Assembly: GCA_913774355.1 (NCBI GenBank) | Contig: CAJYGB010000033.1 | Location: forward strand, 124,001 to 188,000 | Source of the DNA: an uncultured Chryseobacterium sp. | GTDB lineage: Bacteria; Bacteroidota; Bacteroidia; Flavobacteriales; Weeksellaceae | DNA length: 64,000 bases | Reading direction: 5' to 3' | In this document: in pieces, positions 9,446-18,146 of the stretch | Layout: the number at the start of each line of letters is the position of its first letter | Numbering within the stretch: position 1 is the stretch's first letter | Made by a program: the position numbers and the translations under genes | The notes under the pieces: generated by a model | Database searches by the model: none | Told to the model about the DNA's origin: nothing | What the model saw: the letters and a program-made list of their open reading frames with translations, nothing else

Positions 9446-11731
9446 ATGAAAATTCAAATTCTCATTGCCGCCATATTCTTCAGTGGATTTGCTTTTGCCC
9501 AGGAAAAAAAGCAGGATACCGTAAAAACAAAAACCATAGAAGGCGTTACCATGACCAAACAGATTTTTAAAAAGCAAAGCGATCGTTTTGTATATGATGT
9601 AGCATCTTCTCCTGTAGCGAAAGGTAACACGACCTTTGATCTTCTGAAGCAAACTCCCCTGCTATCCACCACCGATGATAAGACCTTTAAAATCGTAGGA
9701 AAGAACAACGTACTGATTTATATTAACGGCAGAAAAAGCAATATGGATACAGAATCCCTTACCCAGTTCCTGAAAAACACGCCTGCTGAGAACATCCAGA
9801 AGATAGAAGTGATTACCGTTCCGGGAAGTGAATTCCAGGTGGAATCTTCAGACGGGATTATCAACATTGTACTGAAAAAGAAGATGAGCAATGGAACCAG
9901 CGGAAACATGAGAATGTCCAATACTCAGAATAAATACAATGCCAGCAATGCCAGCTTCTCTGTAAATTACAGAAAAGACAAGCTTGGAATTAACGCTAAC
10001 TTAAGCGGTGGGGAAAATATCAACCCGCAATCTTATGTCTTGAAAAACGGTATCGGCCAGATACGGAACGAATCCGTAGGAAATATTGATGACCCCAATC
10101 AAAACCTTGGAGGCTACCTGAACATGGATTATCAGCTGACCGAAAAAAGCAACCTTGGCCTTTCCTGGAATTCATGGGCCAATAAAAGCTATAATTCCAC
10201 CATCGATTTACTGAATACCTTAACCATGCCGAATGACAAAGGGGTTCTCGAAACCAGTTATACAAAAACTAAGAACAAGGAAGATGCAAGAAATTATAAT
10301 AATTCGGTAAACTTAAACTATGAAATAAAACTTGATTCCCTGGGAAGTAAATTCAATGCCAATGCGGCTTATCTTATTTACAAAAGATTTCAGCATTCGG
10401 ATAACAACACCATGTATTCCGATGTGAAGGGCAGCCCATCCGGTTTTTCACGAACAGGAAAAAAGATCATCCAGAACATTCCGCAAATTGTGAACAACTT
10501 TTCAGGAACGGTAGACTATATTCAAAAGTTTAAAAATGATTTCACCTTTTCTGCCGGAGGTAATTTCAATAAAACCAAAACCGACAACGATACCAAAAAC
10601 TACAATACTGCATACGATTACGACAAAGCAACCGGTAATCTGACAGGTGTTACGACCAACCCGGATTTCAACCATTTTATTTACGATGAAAACATCTATG
10701 GGATTTACCTTACTTTCGAGAAGAAATTTTCTGATAAGTTCTCCGGAAAAGTGGGCGCACGCTATGAAATTACCAACAGCCTCGGAACCGCAGACAGCCC
10801 GACAAATACCATCCCGGAGCAGCAGTATCAGAGGATTGAAAGAAATTACAATAATTTCCTGCCTTATCTCACCTTCAATTATGCGATCAATGACAAGAAT
10901 AACATTTCCTATTCATTTTCCAGCAGGATGGGAAGACCCAGCTTCTGGGAACTGAACCCGGTAAGGAATATCATTACCGAAGACAATTACACCCAGAATA
11001 ACCCTTTCGTAAAGGCCTCTTCAAACTATAACCAGGAGCTGACTTACATGTACAAGAACTCTTATTTCATAATTCTGAACCATACTTATGAAAAAGACCA
11101 GATCACCCAGGTGCCTTTACAGAGAGAATATACCGATGACGAAGGAATAAAAAGGGTAAAGCTGGCCTACATCCGGACCAATTTCGGAGACAAACAGGAA
11201 ATGTCTGCCATGCTTGGAATTCAGAAATCGCTTTTCAAACAGTATCTGACGTTGAATTTCAATGCAGGGATCCAGCATAACATCAACAACGGAACTTTAA
11301 ATACAGATCCTACGACAGGACAGGTTTTTGACACGTATATCAACAACAGAAAATCCACCAGCCTGGTTATTAACAGCAACAATACCCTGCGCCTCGATAA
11401 AAGTAAGACCTGGTTTCTGGGGGTCAACTTCTTCTACGTAGACAAGCAGCAGATCGAACTGGGTGTTCTGAAGAATTTAATGAGCCTCGATTTGAGCATC
11501 AAGAAAAACTGGAACGACTGGACCTTTGCCGTGAATGTAAATGATATCCTGAGAACGAATGTCGTAGAAATTGAAGATTACCAAAGCAACGGAAACTACA
11601 ATTACATTAAAAACGACATGTACCGAAGAAACATCACGGTAAGCCTTACCTATAATTTCGGAAACAAGAAGGTAAAGAAAGTAAGAGAGATCGAAAGTGC
11701 TTCGGACGATATTAAAAAGAGAACAAGATAA
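9446..11731 (+). CDS. Outer-membrane beta-barrel receptor (TonB-dependent-like), paralog 2
   Basis: Tandem paralog of the preceding gene: the signal peptide (MKIQILIAAIFFSGFAFAQ), the segment KKQSDRFVYDVASSPVAKG and the plug end KIEVITVPGSEFQVESSDG match it almost residue for residue. The barrel is more divergent, especially in loop segments. It is 761 residues long and ends with the barrel strand VSLTYNFGNKKVKK plus a charged tail. The 67-bp gap shows no terminator, so the pair is probably one transcript ended by the terminator at 11770. It is a likely product of gene duplication with loop diversification. Confidence 0.85.
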   Translation: MKIQILIAAIFFSGFAFAQEKKQDTVKTKTIEGVTMTKQIFKKQSDRFVYDVASSPVAKGNTTFDLLKQTPLLSTTDDKTFKIVGKNNVLIYINGRKSNMDTESLTQFLKNTPAENIQKIEVITVPGSEFQVESSDGIINIVLKKKMSNGTSGNMRMSNTQNKYNASNASFSVNYRKDKLGINANLSGGENINPQSYVLKNGIGQIRNESVGNIDDPNQNLGGYLNMDYQLTEKSNLGLSWNSWANKSYNSTIDLLNTLTMPNDKGVLETSYTKTKNKEDARNYNNSVNLNYEIKLDSLGSKFNANAAYLIYKRFQHSDNNTMYSDVKGSPSGFSRTGKKIIQNIPQIVNNFSGTVDYIQKFKNDFTFSAGGNFNKTKTDNDTKNYNTAYDYDKATGNLTGVTTNPDFNHFIYDENIYGIYLTFEKKFSDKFSGKVGARYEITNSLGTADSPTNTIPEQQYQRIERNYNNFLPYLTFNYAINDKNNISYSFSSRMGRPSFWELNPVRNIITEDNYTQNNPFVKASSNYNQELTYMYKNSYFIILNHTYEKDQITQVPLQREYTDDEGIKRVKLAYIRTNFGDKQEMSAMLGIQKSLFKQYLTLNFNAGIQHNINNGTLNTDPTTGQVFDTYINNRKSTSLVINSNNTLRLDKSKTWFLGVNFFYVDKQQIELGVLKNLMSLDLSIKKNWNDWTFAVNVNDILRTNVVEIEDYQSNGNYNYIKNDMYRRNITVSLTYNFGNKKVKKVREIESASDDIKKRTR

Positions 11732-11769
11732 CAATCATTTCTTCATATAACTAATTATTTTTTGTGGTA

Positions 11770-11799
11770 AACTCGCTGGGAAACCGGTGAGTTTTTTTT
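11770..11799 (+). terminator. Terminator after the receptor pair
   Basis: A 10-bp stem AACTCGCTGG/CCGGTGAGTT with two G-T wobbles and a GAAA loop is followed by eight T residues. Confidence 0.85.
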
Positions 11800-11831
11800 A
11801 TTTTTAAATGTATTAATCTAAAATAAATCTG

Positions 11832-12683
11832 ATGAAAAACCGATTGTTCATTTTTGTAAGCGTCATCGTACTTATGCTTTCAGCTTGCAGGCAGAAAACC
11901 ATTGATCTGGGAAACAATATTTCGTTCAAAGCAGAACAGGACATTTCCTATGGCAAAGATGCTGCCCAAAAACTGGATCTTTACATTCCGGAAAAGAAAT
12001 GGGACCATAAGAATATTTTCCTCATCATCCATGGCGGAGGATGGCGCGGCGGAAGAAAATCGCAGCTCAACAGCTTTACCTTCGATCTGATGAAGAAATT
12101 TCCCAGTATGGCTTTCGTGAATATGGAATACCGGCTTGCTTCAACGACCCGTTTTGCGCTTCCCGATCAGACCGATGATATAAAAGTGGTTATAAATTTT
12201 GTGGAAAAGAAATTAAATATCAAACCGAAATATATTCTTCTCGGAAACAGCGCAGGCGGCCATCTTTCAATGTTTTATGCTTATCATTACGATAAGGAAA
12301 AGAAAGTAAGGGCCATTGTAAATATTGTCGGTCCAGCAGACTTGAATGATCCTGGATTCAAAAATTACGACGATTATGCTTTTGTGGAAAAACACCTCAT
12401 CGATCCTAAACTTGTTGACGGAAAAATTTCGTTGATGGATTTCGGAAGCCCGGTTCACTGGATTACGCCAATCTCTGCTCCCACCCTGTCATATTACGGT
12501 ACCGCTGATCATGTGGTCCCGGTTTCCCAAAAAAGAATTCTGGATTCGGTTTTGGCCAGAAATAAGGTGTACCATCAATCGTATGAATTTAACGGAGACC
12601 ATGTGGGATGGGAGCAACAACCTCATGCATCGTTTTTATTGGAGAAGATTAATGATTTCCTGAAAAATTTGGATAAAAAATAA
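11832..12683 (+). CDS. Lipoprotein alpha/beta hydrolase (esterase-like)
   Basis: The N-terminus has a lipobox (LMLSAC, Cys19), so the enzyme is probably membrane-anchored outside the cytoplasm. The alpha/beta hydrolase fold is shown by the oxyanion-hole motif HGGGW (residues 67-71), the nucleophile elbow GNSAGG (Ser140), GTADH (Asp226) and NGDHVGW (His257) as the triad. This resembles the BD-FAE/hormone-sensitive-lipase group of carboxylesterases. The substrate cannot be told. It is a single gene between two terminators. Confidence 0.85.
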   Translation: MKNRLFIFVSVIVLMLSACRQKTIDLGNNISFKAEQDISYGKDAAQKLDLYIPEKKWDHKNIFLIIHGGGWRGGRKSQLNSFTFDLMKKFPSMAFVNMEYRLASTTRFALPDQTDDIKVVINFVEKKLNIKPKYILLGNSAGGHLSMFYAYHYDKEKKVRAIVNIVGPADLNDPGFKNYDDYAFVEKHLIDPKLVDGKISLMDFGSPVHWITPISAPTLSYYGTADHVVPVSQKRILDSVLARNKVYHQSYEFNGDHVGWEQQPHASFLLEKINDFLKNLDKK

Positions 12684-12712
12684 ACGCTCTGAAAATTTCA
12701 AAGCGTTTTATT
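12682..12712 (+). terminator. Terminator after the esterase gene
   Basis: Inverted repeat AAACGCT/AGCGTTT with an inner GAAA/TTTC extension overlaps the stop codon and is followed by TTTA. The rest of the gap to 12871 contains CACAAAG-type repeats but no gene. Confidence 0.7.
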
Positions 12713-12871
12713 GTTAGTTTTTATCTTAAAACTATTTTAACACGAAGTCCACAAAGTTTTTTTGAAGCTTAAATGTTTTCTTAAGTCTCACAAAGGCGTA
12801 AACTTAACAAAGGACACAGAGCCTTTCCTCACGAATTTTGCTTAGGCTGATAAGAGGCTATCCTAACTTTT

Positions 12872-14629
12872 TTATTCTGATTTAAAAATTTCCGATTTTT
12901 CCGAAACGCCGTTGGCATTGAAGGCTTCGATCTGGAAATAATAGGGATCGGTACGGTCGGCCCCGGTGAAGAAATATTCATTTTTGCCATAGACCATGAT
13001 GCTTCCATACAATTTGTCGGGCGATTTTCCCCAGTAGATCACGTATCCGTCGGCATCGGAATTCTGTTGCCATTTCATCCAGATGCTTCTTCTCTCACCG
13101 TACTTTTTTGGGTCAGCCCGCAACGGTACAAAATTCTGAACTTTTCCAGGAACAGCTCCGGGTCCTTTTCCAAACACCCTGAATCCGCTTAATGCAAATT
13201 TCCCCGTAGGCATTTTCAGGTTTTCCATTTTCAGGAATCTGGCCTGGGCCGGTTTTTCCAGTTCTACGTAATCGTGCGGGACATCCTTTGTATTTTTGCT
13301 TTTATCCACCACAACGCTCCATTTTTTACCGTCATTGGAGCCGTAGATTTTATACTGGTGCATTTTTCCGAAAGTTTTCCCCATAAATTCGGCATCCTGG
13401 TCCGCATAGTTGATCTGAATGGCATTAATGGTGGAAATCTCTCCCAGATCGGTCTGGAACCATTCTCCTTTATCGCCTGTTCTGGCACTCCAGTAGGTTT
13501 TAATATCTTCATCCACCGCATAGTTGGAATGGTATCCTCCCAAGGTCGATGATACCTGAACCGGCTTATTGTAATTCAGCATCATCCAGCCGGCAAACAG
13601 TCCTTTTGAAAAATCTTTTCCCTGGGCATATTGCGGAAGATAGGTCGGATAATCGCCATACGCGGTATTGCAGTACATCACGTCATCCTTATCGAATCCT
13701 GCGGGCCAGATTCCCAGCCTTCTTTCGAAATTATTTTTTGTGGAAATGAAAATCGTGGAAATATGCCACCAGTTTTTGTAGTTGTCCTCAAAAGTTGCTC
13801 CGTGTCCCGCTCCCCGGGCAAAGCCTCCCGGTTTATAGGAAAACGGATTGTGCTGTTGGTATTCAAAACCCTCCAAAGGTTTGTTGCTGACATAGACCCC
13901 GTCGGAATATCCGCTGAATTCGGTGGCCGGTGCGCCATATTGCATGTAATATTTTCCGTTGTGTTTCGTCATCCAGGCTCCTTCCACGAAAGGCTGGAGA
14001 AAAACGTTGTCGTTGTATTCCCCGAAACGTTCCCAGCCGTGGTCTTCAGGCTTTAATTTAACGATCGGCTTTACAAAACCTTCCGACTGCAGGGTATTGA
14101 CTTTCACTTCGGTTCCCAGCAAAGGCCATTCGTTACTGGAACCCCAGTAGAGATACAATTTATTTTTGTCTTCATCGTAGTGAAAAGCCGGGTCCCACGC
14201 CCCGACTTTCAGCGTATCTACCGCAATTTTCCAGTCGTCTTTGGTCGGATTGGTGCTTTTCCAGATCGGAAAATCCTGTTCCCATGTAGAACCGAAAACG
14301 TACAATGTATCTTTCATCGCCCAGACTGCCGGAGCATTCAGGTCATGGATGTACTTGTTATCCCTCAGGAATTTCCTTTTCACGAATTTCCAGTCGAGCA
14401 TATCGTCGCTGTACCAATACCCTTCCTGATTCGTCGAAAAAAGAAAGAGCTTGTTCTTAAAATTAACGATTACCGGATCGGCCGTTGCCCGATGTTTTCC
14501 CTGTTTGGAAAAAACTTCAAACGGCGTATAGCCGTAATCGATATTGATCGGGTTACAAAACGTCTTCTGCTGGGCCTTCGTACCCAACGCGCCGAACAGC
14601 ATCATGAACATCAGGAAGTACTTCTGCAT
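12872..14629 (-). CDS. GH43-like glycosidase with discoidin (F5/8 type C) domain
   Basis: Exported protein (signal peptide MQKYFLMFMMLFGALGTKA) with three parts. Residues about 20-340 form a GH43/GH32-type five-bladed propeller, with blade-like repeats such as ATADPVIVNF, VKRKFLRDNK and GAWDPAFHYDEDKNKLYLYWG. Residues about 355-490 look like a discoidin carbohydrate-binding domain (YWSARTGDKGEWFQTDLGE). Residues about 495-585 look like a fibronectin type III domain. The likely job is trimming of plant or algal polysaccharide side chains. Acidic catalytic residues are plausible (the D of TADP and D of WDPAF) but not proven. No SusC/D pair adjoins it. Confidence 0.8.
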   Translation of the reverse strand: MQKYFLMFMMLFGALGTKAQQKTFCNPINIDYGYTPFEVFSKQGKHRATADPVIVNFKNKLFLFSTNQEGYWYSDDMLDWKFVKRKFLRDNKYIHDLNAPAVWAMKDTLYVFGSTWEQDFPIWKSTNPTKDDWKIAVDTLKVGAWDPAFHYDEDKNKLYLYWGSSNEWPLLGTEVKVNTLQSEGFVKPIVKLKPEDHGWERFGEYNDNVFLQPFVEGAWMTKHNGKYYMQYGAPATEFSGYSDGVYVSNKPLEGFEYQQHNPFSYKPGGFARGAGHGATFEDNYKNWWHISTIFISTKNNFERRLGIWPAGFDKDDVMYCNTAYGDYPTYLPQYAQGKDFSKGLFAGWMMLNYNKPVQVSSTLGGYHSNYAVDEDIKTYWSARTGDKGEWFQTDLGEISTINAIQINYADQDAEFMGKTFGKMHQYKIYGSNDGKKWSVVVDKSKNTKDVPHDYVELEKPAQARFLKMENLKMPTGKFALSGFRVFGKGPGAVPGKVQNFVPLRADPKKYGERRSIWMKWQQNSDADGYVIYWGKSPDKLYGSIMVYGKNEYFFTGADRTDPYYFQIEAFNANGVSEKSEIFKSE

Positions 14630-14650
14630 AATCTATAGTTTCTTATTTCA

Positions 14651-14658
14651 CAAAAATA
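14651..14658 (-). promoter_or_regulatory. -7 element for the GH43-like gene
   Basis: TATTTTTG on the minus strand, 21 bp upstream of the ATG, fits TAnnTTTG. No clear -33 element was seen. Confidence 0.5.
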
Positions 14659-14745
14659 GGTAAGTTTTTTTAATGGATGTTAGGATTCTAATGTGTTGTG
14701 AAGGAAATAGAATTTAAAATTTTATAGGGGAAGATTTTAAACATA

Positions 14746-14770
14746 AATCCCTCGGAGGTAGCGAGGGATT
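14746..14770. terminator. Hairpin between the toxin array and the GH43-like gene
   Basis: A perfect 9-bp stem AATCCCTCG/CGAGGGATT with a 7-nt loop is placed 76 bp after the last gene of the toxin array. T-rich sequence follows in the minus direction only weakly, so it is a probable rather than certain terminator. Confidence 0.55.
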
Positions 14771-14845
14771 GAATTGCAAAGAAGATTAAAATATTTGCTT
14801 TAATGGGAGTTTAACTATCAAGACAATTTAAATATTTACACAAAA

Positions 14846-15343
14846 TTAAAAGCCCGATTTCCAAAGAAGATCATTAAGATCCAGCTCACTGATATCGAAA
14901 TCATCAGGGTGCAGAATAAACCCCTCTTTTGTTTTCAATTCCTCTACTGCCTGTTCAGCCTTTTCTTTTGAAGAAAAAACACCGATCATTCTTTCATCAT
15001 CCAGATACCTATGGATCGTGTAACTATGACTCACGCTGAAAACCGATTCTAAACCTAATTCTTGTACAGATAAATACGTTTCATCTATTATATCGCCTTC
15101 TGTAAGATAATCCCTTCCGATTTCTCCCACTACAGAATTAAAACCGTACTCCCAATGCCGTTTATCTACCTCATATTTTGTGATGACAAAACCTTTCGGA
15201 TAGTTTTTAAATCCAGATAATTCTGATGCAAAACTCTTAACTTGTTCTAATTTTTCTAAATCATCGAAAAAGCCTAGAAGTTTACATGCCGTATGTGATT
15301 CGTCAGTATATATGTGTTCTAAAGTGTATAGAAAATATTTCAT
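14846..15343 (-). CDS. Two-repeat hypothetical protein, possible immunity protein
   Basis: Not recognised with certainty. The 165 residues divide into two tandem copies of a ~65-residue module (about 1-68 and 101-165). Both contain a hydrophobic start, H.Y.D, LGFF or IGVF, a helix rich in E/K, GF...P..F.I and a final W..GF. I recall similar modules as DUF7336. It is cytoplasmic (no signal or membrane segment) and acidic. Its place at the end of the toxin-partner array suggests an orphan immunity protein, which is inference only. Confidence 0.6.
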   Translation of the reverse strand: MKYFLYTLEHIYTDESHTACKLLGFFDDLEKLEQVKSFASELSGFKNYPKGFVITKYEVDKRHWEYGFNSVVGEIGRDYLTEGDIIDETYLSVQELGLESVFSVSHSYTIHRYLDDERMIGVFSSKEKAEQAVEELKTKEGFILHPDDFDISELDLNDLLWKSGF

Positions 15344-15381
15344 GATTCATTTTTCTTTTATAATGCAACTTAAATATTAAA

Positions 15382-15747
15382 TTACTCATTTATAATAAAT
15401 AATTCAAGCTTTTCAGCAAGGATAAAATCAGAATCATCATCTGACCTTTTGTCGTCAGAAGTATCAGGATCAAAACTTATATAAATACAATCATCGGTAT
15501 GCAACAATTTAAAATTTTCAATAGTATAAAAATTATAAAGATGTGTGTAGTAAAATTTGAATTCTATAATATTGCTGAACAATAAGTTTATTTTTGAATA
15601 GTCGCTTTTTCTGGAAAAGCCGCTAATGATAATACTTATTTTTAATTCTCCTGCCTCATCTTTATTGAGATTTATTTCATCTATTTTTGTGCTTATCAAT
15701 GAATTTTCTTTAATGAAAATTTTGGAGGCCGTTATTGTTATGTTCAT
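15382..15747 (-). CDS. Hypothetical small acidic protein, possible orphan immunity protein
   Basis: A 121-residue acidic protein without signal peptide or membrane segment. It is predicted alternating beta/alpha, with an Asp-rich patch near residues 94-106. No family was recognised. It lies in a row of small minus-strand genes behind the Rhs modules, with the AT-rich composition of the array rather than of the flanking metabolic genes. That context suggests an immunity gene left behind after its toxin was lost. Confidence 0.6.
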   Translation of the reverse strand: MNITITASKIFIKENSLISTKIDEINLNKDEAGELKISIIISGFSRKSDYSKINLLFSNIIEFKFYYTHLYNFYTIENFKLLHTDDCIYISFDPDTSDDKRSDDDSDFILAEKLELFIINE

Positions 15748-15788
15748 GTTTTTTTATAAATATTTAATTGTAGTTTAAAACAGAATCA

Positions 15789-16168
15789 TTAAAAATTAGT
15801 TGTTAATATCTCTTCCTTATTCTGTTCATAATCGAAAATAGATACACCACTATTGCTTTTTATCCTAATTTTTAAAGAATCTTTTGGCTTTAATATAGAA
15901 TCCCCAACTTTAATTTTCTCATCCCATTTTGTATGAATTGATAAACTGTCCTTTCCATAAACGACATATATGGCTCCGTGATTAGTATAGTCTATACTTT
16001 TTTTGGTCACTATAGATTTGATAGATTTACTTCTAATTTTTTTTAAAGAACATTCATATCATCAACACTCATTAGGTTATTTTTAAAAAAAATGAAAATA
16101 AAAATGCCTACTACTATAAACATTAGCCTAAACATTATTGGCGGATATTTTTTATCAAAACGTATCAT
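15789..16168 (-). pseudogene. Frameshifted copy of the single-span membrane partner gene
   Basis: Two frames together make a paralog of the gene at 16424-16774. The first runs from ATG 16168 (MIRFDKKYPPIMFRLMFIVV, then a membrane span) to a stop at about 16043. The second gives KKIRSKSIKSIVTKKSID and continues to 15789. The shared core is NH-x4-YGK-D and VGDSI-KPK-SL, with equal spacing. The break lies at an A8 run (about 16031-16050) and needs one base to restore the frame. Its ATG overlaps the TGA of the preceding toxin remnant (ATGA). It could be a true pseudogene or a homopolymer sequencing error. Confidence 0.75.
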
Positions 16169-16408
16169 TGTTCCAGTATTGTATTTGTTCTTGTCCAAGC
16201 CGCACCAAAATCTAATCCGACACCAAAACCTCCACCAGCAGTGGTATAGCCATTGGTATTTTTACCCCAAGCGTCTGGATTGATATGTTGCATAAATGTC
16301 ATATTTTTATCTGTCGATCCTCCAGTACTAAGTGATGGTCTAAATCCTGCTGAATAAGAATTACCATAGCCACCAAAATCCTTAGTATGAAATAATCTGT
16401 AGAGAGAT
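16165..16408 (-). pseudogene. Remnant of an Rhs toxin C-terminus
   Basis: An open stretch without a start codon, ending in TGA at 16165, translates as a Gly/aromatic-rich sequence. It aligns with the C-terminal end of the module at 16765: LFHTKDFGGYGNSYSAGF against LFKVSDFKGFGNSFTAGF. A stop lies just upstream and no Rhs core precedes it, so only the toxin tip survives. It is followed by its own overlapping partner gene, giving a second, decayed toxin-partner unit. Confidence 0.7.
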
Positions 16409-16423
16409 AAAAAATTTTACATT

Positions 16424-16774
16424 TTATTCTAACCCAAATTTATCTTCGTAGTTAAATTTTTCAATTTTATCGGAACTTTTTATAATCACTTCTAAAGAAC
16501 CTTTCGGTTTTATTATTGAATCTCCGACAAAAATCTTATCCCACCAGTCTCTGTAGATAATTATGCTATCCTTTTTTCCGTAGATCAAAAATGGTATATT
16601 ATGGTTATCGTGGTTTATATATTTTCCAGTGATTAATGATTTTATTTCCTTTTCTCTCATTTCATCTAAAAAGCCATCTCCACTTTTTAATGAAAATATA
16701 CGATCGTACAAAAATATTATTGCAATAATAAGTATTACAACTATTAAAATTCTATTTCTTCTCATTATCTCCAA
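16424..16774 (-). CDS. Single-span membrane protein, candidate immunity protein
   Basis: A 116-residue protein with an N-terminal membrane span (about residues 7-24, ILIVVILIIAIIFLYD) and a soluble, charged beta-rich remainder that probably faces the periplasm. The start overlaps the stop of the upstream toxin module by 10 bp, the usual arrangement of toxin and immunity genes. A frameshifted paralog follows at 15789-16168. A membrane-anchored partner suits a toxin acting at the envelope. The immunity function is inferred from position. Confidence 0.7.
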   Translation of the reverse strand: MEIMRRNRILIVVILIIAIIFLYDRIFSLKSGDGFLDEMREKEIKSLITGKYINHDNHNIPFLIYGKKDSIIIYRDWWDKIFVGDSIIKPKGSLEVIIKSSDKIEKFNYEDKFGLE

Positions 16775-17847
16775 TCTTTAGGTATATCGCTTACAAATCT
16801 GGTTTGTGTTCTTGACAGTGAAATGCCAAATGCCGGTCTTTCTTTTGTTAATCCATACGAAAATCCAAAAGTAGAATACCCTCCTGGATATCTTCCCCAT
16901 TCTTGTTTGCTTAGCAAATTCACGCCATCATGAGCTTGAACTGGGGAAGATCCTCCCCATGAAAAACCACTTCCAAATCCCGCAGTAAAACTATTTCCAA
17001 AACCTTTAAAGTCACTGACTTTAAACAATGTTTCTGGGTCTGTATTTTTTATCGTCATGAAATCAGCAGAGAAACCAGAGCTATTTGATATAGAATAGCC
17101 ATAAGAGTAATAAAACTTTCCTCCCCAAGCCCCTCCATATGAATCTGCAACATAACCAATACTTCCCTGTTATTCCAACCAATCCCAAAATTTTTCGGTT
17201 ATAAGAAATCTGAGCAGCCAAGCCACTTACACTGGTAACAGACGTAGTAATTGTTCCACCTGAAACCATACTCAATGTTTCACCCCCTTCTGCATGTAAA
17301 AGTTCAGTCTTATCATCTCCCGTTTTTACTGTAGCAGAGCCATTGGCTTGTAAGTGATACATTCTATCATACCCATCTGCAGAAGCTCCAATTGTTTTAC
17401 TCCTGCCTAAACTTGTATAACTTTTGATTTGCTTATCAGTATCTTTCCATTCTATATTTCCTGTCTTATTATTTTGATACCAATCTTTTATTCGTGAGAA
17501 AGCCGCTTGTGCTTCTTCACCATACAGTGGATCATTGCCATCCGGGTCAGTAAATCTGACAGGATTATTGATTGCATAGTATATGGACTCCACCTTCTGT
17601 ATTTTTCAGACATAGCATCTATTACTCCCCATCTCCCAATATCCGGCATATAAAACCTCGATCCATAATCATGCATCCCGGATTCCGTTTGCAGTTCTTT
17701 TCCATTATAGCCGTATTTGTAAGCCGGGTTTCCGGCCAGGGCGTTGTAGCCTTCATGCTTCGTCCCGAACGGATAATACTTGTTTTCCTCAAGAACTTCT
17801 ATGCTGATGGTCTTAATAAAGACATAACAAAATAGCCAAATTAGCAA
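16765..17847 (-). pseudogene. Displaced Rhs core + C-terminal toxin module with two frameshifts
   Basis: Read through two frame changes, this encodes an Rhs core ([42 protein letters not shown]), the hallmark NNPVRFTDPDG, and a ~240-residue tip ending ISLSRTQTRFVSDIPKDWR. The first break is near 17580 (WSPYT against YAINNPVRF). The second is near 17162 (GITG against SIGYVADSYGG); removing one base there restores the frame. There is no signal peptide or N-terminal Rhs region, so it is a displaced tip. The tip is rich in Gly, Ser, Phe and Tyr, with no enzyme motif; a pore-forming or surface role is possible. Its partner overlaps the stop. Confidence 0.75.
17623..17806 (-). repeat. Rhs core repeat, copy 4
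   Basis: Imperfect direct copy of the Rhs core segment found at 18939, 20360 and 23123. It is the most diverged of the four, with PDIGRWGVIDAMSEK in place of [14 protein letters not shown]. Confidence 0.85.
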
Positions 17848-17858
17848 GTACAGCTATT

Positions 17859-18125
17859 TCAATTGTAACCTAAAGGATACCATATACCTCTAAAATTAGG
17901 AGGTAAAATATTAGGTAAAATGTGATTAGAATCCAAATGTGTTAAATTGATATTTTCAATACATTCTTTAATATTTACTTCTTCATTTCCTTTAAATACT
18001 TTTTGTTTTAAAAGCGTTAATGCATCTTCATAACTATATCCTGTAATTCCACAACCTAATTTAAGAGATGGTGGCAATGCAAGTGATTGTTCAAATGTGA
18101 ACCAAAAACGAATTAATTTATTCAT
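17859..18125 (-). CDS. Small immunity-type protein behind the NTase-like toxin module
   Basis: An 88-residue soluble protein containing LGCGITGYSYEDALTLLKQ, IKECIENINLTHLD and a C-terminal NFRGIWYPLGYN. I recall similar short proteins as widespread genes of unknown function; no formal family name is claimed. It begins 21 bp after the toxin module at 18147. Lacking a signal peptide, it would act in the cytoplasm, as expected for immunity to a toxin with a cytoplasmic target. Confidence 0.7.
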   Translation of the reverse strand: MNKLIRFWFTFEQSLALPPSLKLGCGITGYSYEDALTLLKQKVFKGNEEVNIKECIENINLTHLDSNHILPNILPPNFRGIWYPLGYN

Positions 18126-18146
18126 TAGTAATACTTTATTTAATAA

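Noticed and set aside
16031..16050. Programmed ribosomal frameshift at the A8 run in the membrane-partner pseudogene
   Set aside because: The zero-frame codons (CTT TAA) do not form an X-XXY-YYZ slippery site and other units of the array have similar breaks, so decay or sequence error is simpler.
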